Below are positions 44,120 through 52,091 of a DNA stretch of 64,000 nucleotides, piece after piece. Origin of the DNA: Sphaerobacter thermophilus DSM 20745 (lineage in GTDB: Bacteria; Chloroflexota; Chloroflexia; Thermomicrobiales; Thermomicrobiaceae). The stretch is taken from contig NC_013524.1 of NCBI RefSeq assembly GCF_000024985.1, positions 1,054,001 to 1,118,000 on the forward strand. The letters are read 5' to 3'. Below the pieces are notes generated by a model. The model was given only the letters and a program-made list of their open reading frames with translations. It searched no databases and had not been told where the DNA came from. Position numbers and translations under genes: made by a program. Numbering within the stretch: position 1 is the stretch's first letter; each line of letters opens with the position of its first letter.

Positions 44120-44983
44120 ATGGCGGACAAGACGATAGTTGACGGGGCACTTGGGCAACTCGACGCCGTGGCGCGTGACTACCCGGAGTGGCGGCCTTGG
44201 CTGGCACTCTACGCTGACGCGCTCCGCGCCAGCCTCGAGCCGCTGTGGGAGAACGCCGTGCCGGAGCCGGCTCCCGACCGGCCGTCCGGAACGCCGCTCC
44301 TCCACGGCACGGTGGTATTGCTCGATCCCACCCCGGTGAGCGGCTGGCTTCAGCACCTCACGGAGCGGTTGGCTGAGGCCGGGACGCCGGACCTCGCGGA
44401 AGCGGCCGACCGCGTGGTGGGGCTTGATCCCCTCCGGCTCTTGCAGGCGGCAGTAGCGACCGACACTCAGGCCATCCAGCAGCTCGCGGCTGAGGTCGGG
44501 GTTCCGGATGAGCGGCTGGCTGCCATCGGCAACCTCGCCGCGCTTCCTTTCCTCCAGGCATGCGGTCGACGTCTCGGCGATGGGCTTCCCGTGCCCTGGG
44601 CACGCGGCTTCTGCCCGATCTGCGGTGCCTGGCCGGCGGCCGCTGAGCGGCGTGGGCTGGCCCGCGAGCGGCGCCTGCGCTGCGGTCGCTGCGGAGCCGA
44701 TTGGGCCGCCATCGCCTTCTGGTGCCCCTACTGCGAGCATGGCCAGCACCGGGAGCTGGGTTCGCTCGTGCCCGAGGAGGACGGTGAGGCTCGCCAGGTG
44801 GACATCTGCCGCCGTTGCCAGGGCTACGTCAAGAGCATCGCCACGCTGCGCGGCTGGTCCCCTGCCGAGGTGCCGGTCATCGACCTCGCCACTGCTGATC
44901 TCGACGTGGCTGCCGTCGAGCAGGGCTACCGCCGCCCGGCGGGCGCCGGCTACCCGCTCCGACTCCAGTTGGTGGCAGTGTGA
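44120..44983 (+). CDS. fdhE: formate dehydrogenase accessory protein FdhE
   Basis: A 287-residue cytosolic zinc/iron-binding chaperone. The second half carries four CxxC pairs (FCPICGAW, RCGRCGADW, WCPYCEHG, ICRRCQGY), the FdhE signature. FdhE checks folding and cofactor loading of exported formate dehydrogenases before Tat transport. ATG 44120. It follows the lipoprotein by 91 bases and precedes a small unknown gene by 22 bases. FdhD, the sulfurtransferase usually also needed, is not in this window. Confidence 0.93.
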   Translation: MADKTIVDGALGQLDAVARDYPEWRPWLALYADALRASLEPLWENAVPEPAPDRPSGTPLLHGTVVLLDPTPVSGWLQHLTERLAEAGTPDLAEAADRVVGLDPLRLLQAAVATDTQAIQQLAAEVGVPDERLAAIGNLAALPFLQACGRRLGDGLPVPWARGFCPICGAWPAAAERRGLARERRLRCGRCGADWAAIAFWCPYCEHGQHRELGSLVPEEDGEARQVDICRRCQGYVKSIATLRGWSPAEVPVIDLATADLDVAAVEQGYRRPAGAGYPLRLQLVAV

Positions 44984-45005
44984 GCGAGGCAGGAGCACCG
45001 TCATC

Positions 45006-45368
45006 GTGAAGACACCGAACGAGGCCACGATCACGGAGCAACCGCGTCCGGCCGCGGTCTGCCGTCGCCTTCTGGCGGCTCTGGAGGCGACCGAGGGCCG
45101 GCGTCGTAAGCGGAAGCGCAACACAGCGCCCGACGCGCTCGGCCTGGCGATTAAGCGCGAGCTGTTCGAGGCGGTTATCGAGGCAGATCCCGACCCCGAT
45201 GACTTCGAGGCGTGGCTGCTGGCCTACTGCCAGCGGTTCGGGCTGTCTTCGGGACCGGTGCGGGCGATGGCGCTGGACGTCCTCGACGAGTACCGCCTGG
45301 CGCTTGCGTCTGAGAACCTCTGGGGCTGGCTCGACCGCGGCGCCCCGTCGGACGACGCGCGCCAATGA
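45006..45368 (+). CDS. small helical protein between FdhE and ModE, unknown
   Basis: A 120-residue basic-then-acidic protein (RRRKRKRNTAPDALGLAIKR, EADPDPDDFEAWLLAYCQRF). No family recognised. Start GTG 45006 is chosen because the frame is open far upstream through fdhE and only the part after 45006 is non-redundant; the spacing to GGAG (about 10-12 bases) is long. The tight position suggests a formate dehydrogenase or metal-homeostasis accessory. Helical content is likely; cysteine is limited to two residues. Confidence 0.65.
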   Translation: MKTPNEATITEQPRPAAVCRRLLAALEATEGRRRKRKRNTAPDALGLAIKRELFEAVIEADPDPDDFEAWLLAYCQRFGLSSGPVRAMALDVLDEYRLALASENLWGWLDRGAPSDDARQ

Positions 45369-45422
45369 GCCCGGAGAGTGCCTTGCGATAGGGGGTGGCG
45401 GGAGCGTGAGGAGAACGATAGC

Positions 45423-45833
45423 GTGACTGAGCAGGCACCGGTGGAGATCCGGGTCAAGTGCTGGGCCGAGCGGGATGGTGCGCTGGTGCTGAGCGACTGG
45501 CGAATCGAACTGCTGGCCGCAGTCGAGAAGCACGGCTCGCTCAGTGCCGCGGCGGAGGAATTTGCGGTAGCATACCGCGTGGCCTGGGGAAAGATCCGGG
45601 AGATGGAGGACGGCCTGGGCGTGAAGCTGCTCCACGGTCGGAGCGGCGGCGCCGGTGGCGGCGGCAGCGCCCTGACCCCGGCTGGGCGGGCCCTGGTGGA
45701 GCGCTACCAGCGCTTCCGCGCCGGCCTCGACGAGCTGGTTGCGCGGCGGTTCGCCGAGGTGCTGGGCGACCTCTCTTTTTTGAGCGAGCGTTATGATGTA
45801 AATAGCCGAACGGCTGGAAGTCAGGGAGAGTGA
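45423..45833 (+). CDS. ModE-like winged-helix regulator
   Basis: A 136-residue protein with the ModE/LysR-like N-terminal DNA-binding domain. The match is WRIELLAAVEKHGSLSAAAE, continuing YRVAWGKIREMEDGLGVKLL and a glycine-rich wing (GGAGGGGSALTPAG). The C-terminal molybdate-binding (TOBE/Mop) domains of full-length ModE are absent, as in one-domain ModE homologues. Start GTG 45423 with GGAG upstream. It sits directly before the tungstate transporter and its stop overlaps a possible GTG start of tupA, so it probably controls that operon in response to oxyanion. Confidence 0.87.
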   Translation: MTEQAPVEIRVKCWAERDGALVLSDWRIELLAAVEKHGSLSAAAEEFAVAYRVAWGKIREMEDGLGVKLLHGRSGGAGGGGSALTPAGRALVERYQRFRAGLDELVARRFAEVLGDLSFLSERYDVNSRTAGSQGE

Positions 45834-45838
45834 GCGGG

Positions 45839-46804
45839 ATGCTGCGGCGCTGGTTGGTCGTCTTCCTGGTGGTCCTGCTGGCTGCCTGCGGATCCTCGAA
45901 CGGCGCCGAGTCCACGGCAGGACAGGCCCAGACAACCGCTGAGCCTACTGCTGGTCAGACGGAGACCGCCGCCGAGGCGACTCCCGGTCAGGCGGAGGCG
46001 ACCCCACAGCAGCTAGGGGGACGGCTGCGGCTGGCGACGACCACCTCGACAGAGGACTCAGGGCTGCTCGACGCGATCCTGCCTGACTTTGAGCAGCGTT
46101 ACGGCGCAACGGTCGATGTCATCGCGGTCGGGACTGGGCAAGCGCTCAAGCTGGGTGAGAACGGCGATGCCGACGTTGTGCTCGTCCACGCCCGCGCCCA
46201 GGAGGACGCCTTCGTCGAGGCAGGCTACGGCTTGTACCGCCGTGATGTGATGCAGAACGACTTCATCATCGTGGGGCCGCCGGATGATCCGGCCGGCGTT
46301 CGCGAAGCTGCTGACGCTGCGGACGCATTCACCCGCATCGCCGAAGCCGAGGCGCTCTTCGTCTCCCGTGGGGACGAGTCGGGGACGCACACGCGCGAGC
46401 GCCAGATCTGGGAAAAGGCCGGAATCACGCCCGACCCGGCCAGCGGCTGGTACCAATCGCTCGGGCAGGGGATGGGCGAGACGCTAATCACGGCCAACGA
46501 GCAGCAGGCCTACACCCTGGCCGACCGCGGCACTTACCTGTCTATGCGCGACCGGCTGCCCGACCTCACCATCGTTTTCGGTGGTGAGACCGTCGCCGAG
46601 AACCCTGACCCCTCGCTGAGTAACCCTTACGGTGTGATTCCGGTGAACCCGGAACGGCACGACGGCATCCGCGCTGATCTGGCGGAGGCGTTCGTCGAGT
46701 GGATCACCTCACCGGAGGTGCAGGAGATGATCGCGAACTTCGGCCAGGACGAGTACGGACAGCCGCTCTTCTACCCACTGGCGACGCCGGAGGGGCAATC
46801 GTAG
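45839..46804 (+). CDS. tupA: tungstate ABC transporter substrate-binding lipoprotein
   Basis: A 321-residue lipoprotein. Lipobox LLAAC in MLRRWLVVFLVVLLAACGSS, then an A/T/E-rich linker with three repeats like TAGQ(A/T)(Q/E)T. The binding domain begins RLATTTSTEDSGLLDAILP; the TTTS motif is the oxyanion site typical of TupA. Further marks are SRGDESGTHTRE and NPYGVIPVNP. ATG 45839 is preferred because GGGAG is ten bases upstream; GTG 45830 overlaps the previous stop. It delivers tungstate for AOR and formate dehydrogenase. Confidence 0.9.
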   Translation: MLRRWLVVFLVVLLAACGSSNGAESTAGQAQTTAEPTAGQTETAAEATPGQAEATPQQLGGRLRLATTTSTEDSGLLDAILPDFEQRYGATVDVIAVGTGQALKLGENGDADVVLVHARAQEDAFVEAGYGLYRRDVMQNDFIIVGPPDDPAGVREAADAADAFTRIAEAEALFVSRGDESGTHTRERQIWEKAGITPDPASGWYQSLGQGMGETLITANEQQAYTLADRGTYLSMRDRLPDLTIVFGGETVAENPDPSLSNPYGVIPVNPERHDGIRADLAEAFVEWITSPEVQEMIANFGQDEYGQPLFYPLATPEGQS

Positions 46805-46805
46805 G

Positions 46806-47510
46806 ATGGATGACATCCTCGGCGGACTCGTTGGGGCACTCCGTCTCCTCCTCAGCGGCGATCCGGACATCTGGAGTATCGTGCTGCTGACCCTGCGGGT
46901 ATCCGGGATCGCGCTGCTGATCAGCGCGGTGATCGGCGTGCCGATCGGCGCGTGGCTGGCGTTCCGCTCGTTCCCCGGCCACCGCTTCGTAACGACGCTG
47001 ATCTACACCGGGATGGGTATGCCGCCGGTCGTGGCCGGGCTGGCGGTCTACCTCCTGCTCTCCCGCTCGGGCCCGCTGGGGATGCTCGGCTGGCTGTTTA
47101 CCCCGCGGGCGATGGTGACGGCGCAGGTGCTCATCAGCCTGCCGCTCGTCATCGGGCTCACGACGTCGGCGGTCGAGGGGGTGGTGCCCGAGTTGCGGCT
47201 GCAGCTCAAGGCCCTGGGGGCGACCGAGCGGCAGATCGTGCAGGCGATCCTCTGGGAAGCGCGGGCCGGGATGCTGGTCGCGCTCGTGGCCGGGTTCGGC
47301 AGCATCATCTCGGAGGTGGGCGCGGTCATGCTGGTCGGCGGGAACATCGAGCGCTCGACGCGGGTGCTGACGACTGCGGTCGTCCTCGAGACGCGCAAGG
47401 GCGCCTTCGACCAGGCGCTGGCGCTCGGTGTCATCCTGGTCGCCCTGACGTTCTTCCTGAACGCGCTGGCGCTGCGCCTGCGCGGCTACCTGGCACACGC
47501 GCGAGGATGA
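46806..47510 (+). CDS. tupB: tungstate ABC transporter permease
   Basis: A 234-residue permease with about five to six segments. The binding-protein-dependent transport motif is LKALGATERQIVQAILWEAR (the EAA-like ATPase-contact loop), and GMGMPPVVAGLAVYLLLSRS fits TupB. It starts one base after the tupA stop and overlaps tupC by four bases. Confidence 0.9.
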   Translation: MDDILGGLVGALRLLLSGDPDIWSIVLLTLRVSGIALLISAVIGVPIGAWLAFRSFPGHRFVTTLIYTGMGMPPVVAGLAVYLLLSRSGPLGMLGWLFTPRAMVTAQVLISLPLVIGLTTSAVEGVVPELRLQLKALGATERQIVQAILWEARAGMLVALVAGFGSIISEVGAVMLVGGNIERSTRVLTTAVVLETRKGAFDQALALGVILVALTFFLNALALRLRGYLAHARG

Positions 47511-48229
47511 GCACGCTGTACGCACTGGAGCATGTCACCGTGCGCTACGGCGCGCGGACGGTGTTGTCGATCGACCACCTGGAGATCCCGGCCGGCGAGT
47601 TCCTGGCGGTCGTCGGCCCGAGCGGCGCGGGGAAGTCGACGTTGCTCCGGCTCCTGTGTTTCCTCGAACGACCGACGACCGGGACCGTGCGCTACGACGG
47701 CCGGACGTGGCCCGACGGCGCGCCGCTCGATGTCCGGCGCGAAGTAACGCTGGTGTTCCAACGGCCCCTGCTCCTCGACGGCACGGTCGAGCAGAACGTT
47801 GCCTACGGTTTGCGGCTGCGCGGCGAACCGGCCGATGAGCGCGTCGCCGCGACGCTGGAGCTACTCGGTCTGTCCCACCTCGCACGGGCGCGCGCCCGCA
47901 CCCTCTCCGGCGGCGAACTGCAGCGGGTGGCGCTCGGCCGGGCGCTCGTCCTGCGGCCGCGGGTGCTGCTGCTGGACGAGCCGACCGCGAACCTCGATCC
48001 GCACAATGTCGCGCTGATCGAGGAGGCTATCGTTGCCTTGCACCGCGAGTACGGCACGACCGTCGTGATCGTCACCCACAACCTCCACCAGGCCCGGCGC
48101 CTCGCCCCCCGCACGGCCGTGCTGCTCGACGGCCACCTCGTGGAGGACGGCCCGACCGACGTCCTGCTCGAAGGCCGCGGCACCGACCCCCGCACCCGCG
48201 CGTTCGTGAGCGGGGAGATGGTGTACTGA
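47507..48229 (+). CDS. tupC: tungstate ABC transporter ATP-binding protein
   Basis: A 240-residue ATPase. Walker A is GPSGAGKST, the Q loop VFQRPLLLDGT, the signature TLSGGELQRVALGRAL, Walker B VLLLDEPTANLDP and the switch histidine VIVTHNLHQA. ATG 47507 overlaps the tupB stop (ATGA). Last gene of the ModE-TupABC operon; a REP-like repeat follows. Confidence 0.9.
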   Translation: MSTLYALEHVTVRYGARTVLSIDHLEIPAGEFLAVVGPSGAGKSTLLRLLCFLERPTTGTVRYDGRTWPDGAPLDVRREVTLVFQRPLLLDGTVEQNVAYGLRLRGEPADERVAATLELLGLSHLARARARTLSGGELQRVALGRALVLRPRVLLLDEPTANLDPHNVALIEEAIVALHREYGTTVVIVTHNLHQARRLAPRTAVLLDGHLVEDGPTDVLLEGRGTDPRTRAFVSGEMVY

Positions 48230-48250
48230 GGGGTCGCTCCGTTCAGTTAG

Positions 48251-48287
48251 GTGCCCCGGGCACACCGATGGGGTAAACCCCGGGCAT
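48251..48287. repeat. REP-like palindrome, copy 4 (diverged)
   Basis: GTGCCCCGGG (48251-48260) and CCCCGGGCAT (48278-48287) are arms of the GTGCCCGGGG family with a longer loop. It sits between the convergent tupC and threonine-synthase-like genes. Confidence 0.55.
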
Positions 48288-48355
48288 CAGCGACGGCGCA
48301 GACATCCTGAATCCACCTATGCCGGTTACCGGACGCGTATGCCGTCCCCGGCGGC

Positions 48356-49480
48356 TCATCCAAGGAGCGCGGCCACCATGTCTGGCGCCGCCTTCAGGCC
48401 GGAGCCGGTCAGAAGTACGACGACCTCTCCTTCCGGGATCGGGTGCCCGCGCCGGACCGCCTGGCGGAAGGCGGCTGCGCCGACGGCCGCGGTCGGCTCG
48501 ACGTAGAGCCCCTGGCCCCAGAGTTCGCGCAGCGCCGCGACGATCTCCTCTTCCGGCACGGCCTCGGCCCAGCCGCCGGTCTCGCGGACGGCGGCGAGCA
48601 TCTGGCGCGGCCGGGCCGGGGCGCCGATGCGCGTCCCCTCGGCGATGGTGTCGCCCGGAGTGATCGGCGTCACTTCGGTGCTGGCCTGGACGGCGGCGAC
48701 GAGCGGAGCACAGGCGGCGGGTTGGGCGGCGACGAGCGCCGGGGCCGGGCCAGGAAGGGCCGTTGTAGCGCGCCAGGCGCCGATCAGGGCGCTCCCGCCT
48801 CCGGTCGGGATGAAGCAGGCGGCCGGGAGCTGTTGCCCCAACTGCTCCCAGACCTCCAGCAACCACGTCTTCACGCCCTCGACGAAGACGGGGTGCCAGT
48901 TGTGGCTGGCGTAGAAGGCGGACGGATCGTCCGCCGCGGCCTGTTGCGCGGCGGCGGCGACCGCCTCCCGGTTGCCCTCCACCGGGACGACGGTGGCGCC
49001 GTAGGCACGCGACTGGACCAGCTTGCCGGGAGAGGCGCTGGCGGGGGCGTAGACGGTGCAGGCGAGCCCGGCCGCGGCGCTGTAGCCGGCCATCGCCGCG
49101 GCAGCGTTGCCCGAGGAGTCGACGATGATCCGCTGGCGCCCGAGCCGCCGCAGGTGGGCGACCAGCACTGCCGCGCCCCGGTCCTTGAACGAGCCGGTCG
49201 GCAGCAGCCCGTCCAGCTTGAACAAGACCCTGCGGCCGAGCAGAGTGCCCGGCACCAGCGGTGTCATCCCCTCGCCGAGCGGGCGAGCCGCCTCCAGCGG
49301 CACCGGCAGGATCGCACGGTAGCGCCAGAGGCCGGGTGCGTCAGGGTCGATGGCTGCCGGGGCGAGCCGGTCCGGCCCGGTGATCCCGAAGGCTCCGCCG
49401 CAGGCCGGACAGCGCCACGCTGCGGTATCCAACGGCTCCTCGTGCCCGCACGCCTCACACACCATCCGCCAGTCGCTCAT
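48356..49480 (-). CDS. threonine synthase-like PLP enzyme with N-terminal zinc ribbon
   Basis: A 374-residue fold-type II PLP enzyme. A zinc-ribbon-like start (CEACGHEE...RCPACGGAF) is followed by the PLP lysine in PTGSFKDRG, SSGNAAAAMAGYSAAAGL and the phosphate loop PTGGGSALIGAW. This architecture matches threonine synthase homologues of the archaeal type, and some related enzymes act on cysteate or diaminobutyrate. ATG 49480 has GGAGGAGGCAGG. It stands alone, so threonine biosynthesis is a reasonable but unproven role. Confidence 0.82.
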   Translation of the reverse strand: MSDWRMVCEACGHEEPLDTAAWRCPACGGAFGITGPDRLAPAAIDPDAPGLWRYRAILPVPLEAARPLGEGMTPLVPGTLLGRRVLFKLDGLLPTGSFKDRGAAVLVAHLRRLGRQRIIVDSSGNAAAAMAGYSAAAGLACTVYAPASASPGKLVQSRAYGATVVPVEGNREAVAAAAQQAAADDPSAFYASHNWHPVFVEGVKTWLLEVWEQLGQQLPAACFIPTGGGSALIGAWRATTALPGPAPALVAAQPAACAPLVAAVQASTEVTPITPGDTIAEGTRIGAPARPRQMLAAVRETGGWAEAVPEEEIVAALRELWGQGLYVEPTAAVGAAAFRQAVRRGHPIPEGEVVVLLTGSGLKAAPDMVAALLG

Positions 49481-49536
49481 CCCTGCCTCCTCCTGGGTGT
49501 CGCGGTTGTTGGGGGTCATGATACTGGAGAGGGCAG

Positions 49537-49588
49537 CCCTCACCCCCTAGCCCCCTCTCCCGACTTGGGAGAGGGGCCGGGGGTGGGG
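49537..49588. terminator. long CCCCTCTCCC hairpin after the metal-ATPase gene
   Basis: CCCCTCTCCC (49552-49561) pairs with GGGAGAGGGG (49567-49576) over GACTT. An outer CCTCACCCCC / GGGGGTGGGG pairing extends the structure. It lies just past the 3' end of the minus-strand ATPase and resembles 36354-36379; probable terminator and repeat-family member. Confidence 0.5.
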
Positions 49589-49596
49589 CCGTCGCT

Positions 49597-51510
49597 TCAC
49601 GCCCGCATCAGGCGCATGGCGTTGAGGATGACCAGGAGGACCGACGCCTGGTGGACGAACATGCCGCCCGCCATGTGGACCTCGCCGGCCAGGACGCCGG
49701 CAAGCAAACCGGCCACGGTGAGCAGGGCGATCGCGACGTTCTGCCGGATGTTGCGGAGCGTGGCGCGCGAGAGCCGGATCGCCTCGGGGATCTTGAGCAG
49801 GTCGTCGGCCATCAGGGCGATGTCCGCCGTCTCGATGGCTACGTCGGTGCCGGCCGCGCCCATCGCGATGCCGATGTCTGCCGCGGCCAGCGCGGGTGCG
49901 TCGTTGATCCCGTCGCCCACCATGGCGACCACCGCGCCCTCTCGGCGCATCTGCTTGACCCGCTCCAGCTTCTGCTCCGGCAGCAGCGATGCGTGGACCT
50001 CGTCGATCCCGACCTCGCGGGCGATCGCCTCGGCCGTCGGCCGGTCGTCGCCGGTGAGCATCGCGATCCGCTGGATGCCGGTCGCACGCAGCCGGCGGAC
50101 CATCTCCGGCGCGGCGTCCCGGAGAGTATCGGCGATGCCGAGCACGCCAATGGTCTCCCCATCGCGCGCGACCAGCACTGCCGTCTTGCCTTCCGACGTG
50201 AGCCGGGCCAGGTGGTCGTGTGCCTCGGGCGGGACGGCAACGTCGAGGATCGCCATGAGATCGGGCGTGCCGACCGCGACCGTGTGTCCGTCGTGGGTCG
50301 CCCAGACACCCCGGCCGGGGTAGGTCTCGAACGCGTCGGGCTGCGGCACCGGGCCGAACGCGGCAGCGGCAGAGACGATCGGCCGGGCCAGCGGGTGCTC
50401 GGACCCCGCCTCGGCGATGGCGGCCCAGCGGAGGAGGCTTTCCTCGGCGTCAGCAGCGGCGATCGATGCGCCCGACCCCGCAGGGACGAGCGCGGGCCGG
50501 AGCGCGACGACATCGGTCAGGCGCGGCTTGCCCTCCGTCAGCGTGCCGGTCTTGTCGAGCGCCAGCGCCGAGATCTTACCGGCCGTCTCCAGGTGCTCGC
50601 CCCCCTTGATCAGGATGCCCCGCTGCGCTGCGCGGCCGATCCCGGCCACGATCGACACCGGTGTCGAAATGACCAGTGCGCCGGGGCAGCCGATGACCAG
50701 CAGCGTCAGCGCCAGTTCCACGTTGCGCGAGACGAGGTAGGCGACGGCGGCCAGGCCGATGATCGCCGGCGTGTACCAGCGGGCGAAGCGCTCGATGAAT
50801 CGCTGGGTCGGCGCCTTTTCCTCCTGGGCCTCCTCGACCCGGTGGATGATCCGCGCCAGCGTCGTGTCGGCGCCGATGCCGGTCGCCCGGACCCAGAGCA
50901 GACCGTTCTGCGACACCGTCCCCGCGTAGACCGGGTCGCCTGCGGTCTTCTCGGCCGGTAGTGGCTCCCCGGTGATGGCGCTCTCGTCGACCGCTGCCCG
51001 GCCGTCGAGCACCTCGCCGTCCACCGGGATGCGCGCCCCCGGCTTGACCAGCACTGTCTCCCCGGGCACGACGTCGCCGGGGTCGACTTCGACCTCCTGT
51101 CCGTCGCGCAGTACCAGGGCAGTGGTCGGCGCCAGGTCGAGCAGGCGTCCCAACGCCTGCCGTGTCCGGCTCAGTGTGCGCGCCTCGAGATAGGCGCCGA
51201 GCATGAAGAGAAACGTGACCGCGGCCGCTTCCCAGTACTCGCCGATGACGATGGCCCCGGTAGCAGCGATCGTCACCAGCAACTCGATCGTGACCTGCCG
51301 CTGGCGAAGGCCGCGGGCGGCCCGGAGTGCGATGTCTCCACCGGCCACGACCGCCGCCGCGACCATCAGGGCGTGACCCGTCGTCTCCAATGCGGCCACC
51401 CGCCCGAGCATCAGCGACGCGACGATGAGCACGCCGCTGAGCACGGTGAGCACGAACCGGCGTGTGGCCGGGTTGGCAAGCCATGCGAATCGCTGCGTGA
51501 TCATCTCCAT
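49597..51510 (-). CDS. heavy-metal P1B-type ATPase with CPG motif
   Basis: A 637-residue metal-export pump. No N-terminal metal-binding domain; it starts with membrane segments. The intramembrane motif is GCPGALVISTP (Cys275) rather than the usual CPC. The phosphorylation site is DKTGT at Asp319, and GDGIND and TGE (AITGEPLPAEK) are also present. The HP locus (SEHPLARPI) is present. The closest matches in motif arrangement are zinc/cadmium/lead exporters (CadA/ZntA class). It overlaps the HMA gene upstream by one base, and that small protein probably delivers metal. Specificity (Zn, Cd, Pb, Co) is open. Confidence 0.88.
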   Translation of the reverse strand: MEMITQRFAWLANPATRRFVLTVLSGVLIVASLMLGRVAALETTGHALMVAAAVVAGGDIALRAARGLRQRQVTIELLVTIAATGAIVIGEYWEAAAVTFLFMLGAYLEARTLSRTRQALGRLLDLAPTTALVLRDGQEVEVDPGDVVPGETVLVKPGARIPVDGEVLDGRAAVDESAITGEPLPAEKTAGDPVYAGTVSQNGLLWVRATGIGADTTLARIIHRVEEAQEEKAPTQRFIERFARWYTPAIIGLAAVAYLVSRNVELALTLLVIGCPGALVISTPVSIVAGIGRAAQRGILIKGGEHLETAGKISALALDKTGTLTEGKPRLTDVVALRPALVPAGSGASIAAADAEESLLRWAAIAEAGSEHPLARPIVSAAAAFGPVPQPDAFETYPGRGVWATHDGHTVAVGTPDLMAILDVAVPPEAHDHLARLTSEGKTAVLVARDGETIGVLGIADTLRDAAPEMVRRLRATGIQRIAMLTGDDRPTAEAIAREVGIDEVHASLLPEQKLERVKQMRREGAVVAMVGDGINDAPALAAADIGIAMGAAGTDVAIETADIALMADDLLKIPEAIRLSRATLRNIRQNVAIALLTVAGLLAGVLAGEVHMAGGMFVHQASVLLVILNAMRLMRA

Positions 51511-51737
51511 CAGAATGCCGTTACCTTCGCCTCGTAGCCGGTGGCTCGAATCGCCTTGACCAGATCGTCACCGCTGACGCGCGTCGGGTCGTGGTGGACC
51601 TCGATCCGCCCCGTCGTGAAGTGGACCTTGGCCTTCTCCACCCCGTCGAGCGCGGTCAGCGCCTTCTCGATCTTGGCGACGCAGGACGGGCAGTTCAGCT
51701 CCTGGCTGCGCAGCAGCGTCTTCTTGGTGGCGTTCAT
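51510..51737 (-). CDS. HMA-domain metal chaperone
   Basis: A 75-residue ferredoxin-fold heavy-metal-associated protein. The metal site is NCPSC, an unusual form of the CxxC motif (copper chaperones often have MxCxxC). ATG 51737 has GGGAGGACAGACAA. It overlaps the ATPase gene (TGATGG), and together they separate the chaperone domain that other P1B ATPases carry at the N-terminus. An FNR-type box lies upstream. Confidence 0.88.
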   Translation of the reverse strand: MNATKKTLLRSQELNCPSCVAKIEKALTALDGVEKAKVHFTTGRIEVHHDPTRVSGDDLVKAIRATGYEAKVTAF

Positions 51738-51784
51738 TTGTCTGTCCTCCCGCGCGGGGGAATCAACTCCCCGCGCCGGTCTCT

Positions 51785-51826
51785 ACCGTAGGGGAGACGG
51801 TCGGAAGGCTGAATGATCCGGATCAA
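51785..51826 (-). promoter_or_regulatory. FNR-type box and -10 of the HMA/P-ATPase operon
   Basis: On the minus strand TTGATCCGGATCAT (51826-51813) matches TTGAT-N4-ATCAA in 9 of 10 defined bases, centred at 51819.5. TACGGT (51790-51785) can serve as -10, giving a start at 51778 and placing the box exactly at -41.5, as in class II activation. Confidence 0.55.
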
Positions 51827-51967
51827 TTAGCCGCAGGGGATTGGGGGGAGTGGTCCGGTGGGGGCTCTGGGATTGAGAGCCGCCGGGTTGACACGACGAA
51901 GCCTCCTGCAGCGGGCTGGGGCGGGGCAGAACTTACAGACCTGCGTTGAGTGCCCACCGCTCGGTCC

Positions 51968-51993
51968 GTGCCCGGGGGTTTACCCCCGGGCAC
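51968..51993. repeat. REP-like palindrome, copy 5
   Basis: It is identical to 3454-3479: arms GTGCCCGGGGG and CCCCCGGGCAC around TTTA. It lies in the 51838-52091 gap between the metal-ATPase promoter and the CRP/FNR gene, where I see no other feature. Confidence 0.8.
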
Positions 51994-52091
51994 GCGCCCC
52001 GGCGCGGAGATCTTCACATCACCCACCCCAGACCAAGACAGCGGTTTGGGATGGTTCCACCACCCGGCACGATACTGGCACTCCTGGGGAA

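Noticed and set aside
45790-45812. Possible ModE operator before tupA (CGTTATGATGTAAATAGC)
   Set aside because: Only weak symmetry, and it lies inside the ModE coding end; not enough to call an operator.
3454-51993. Palindromic repeats as a possible CRISPR array
   Set aside because: The copies are kilobases apart with no regular spacers and no cas genes.
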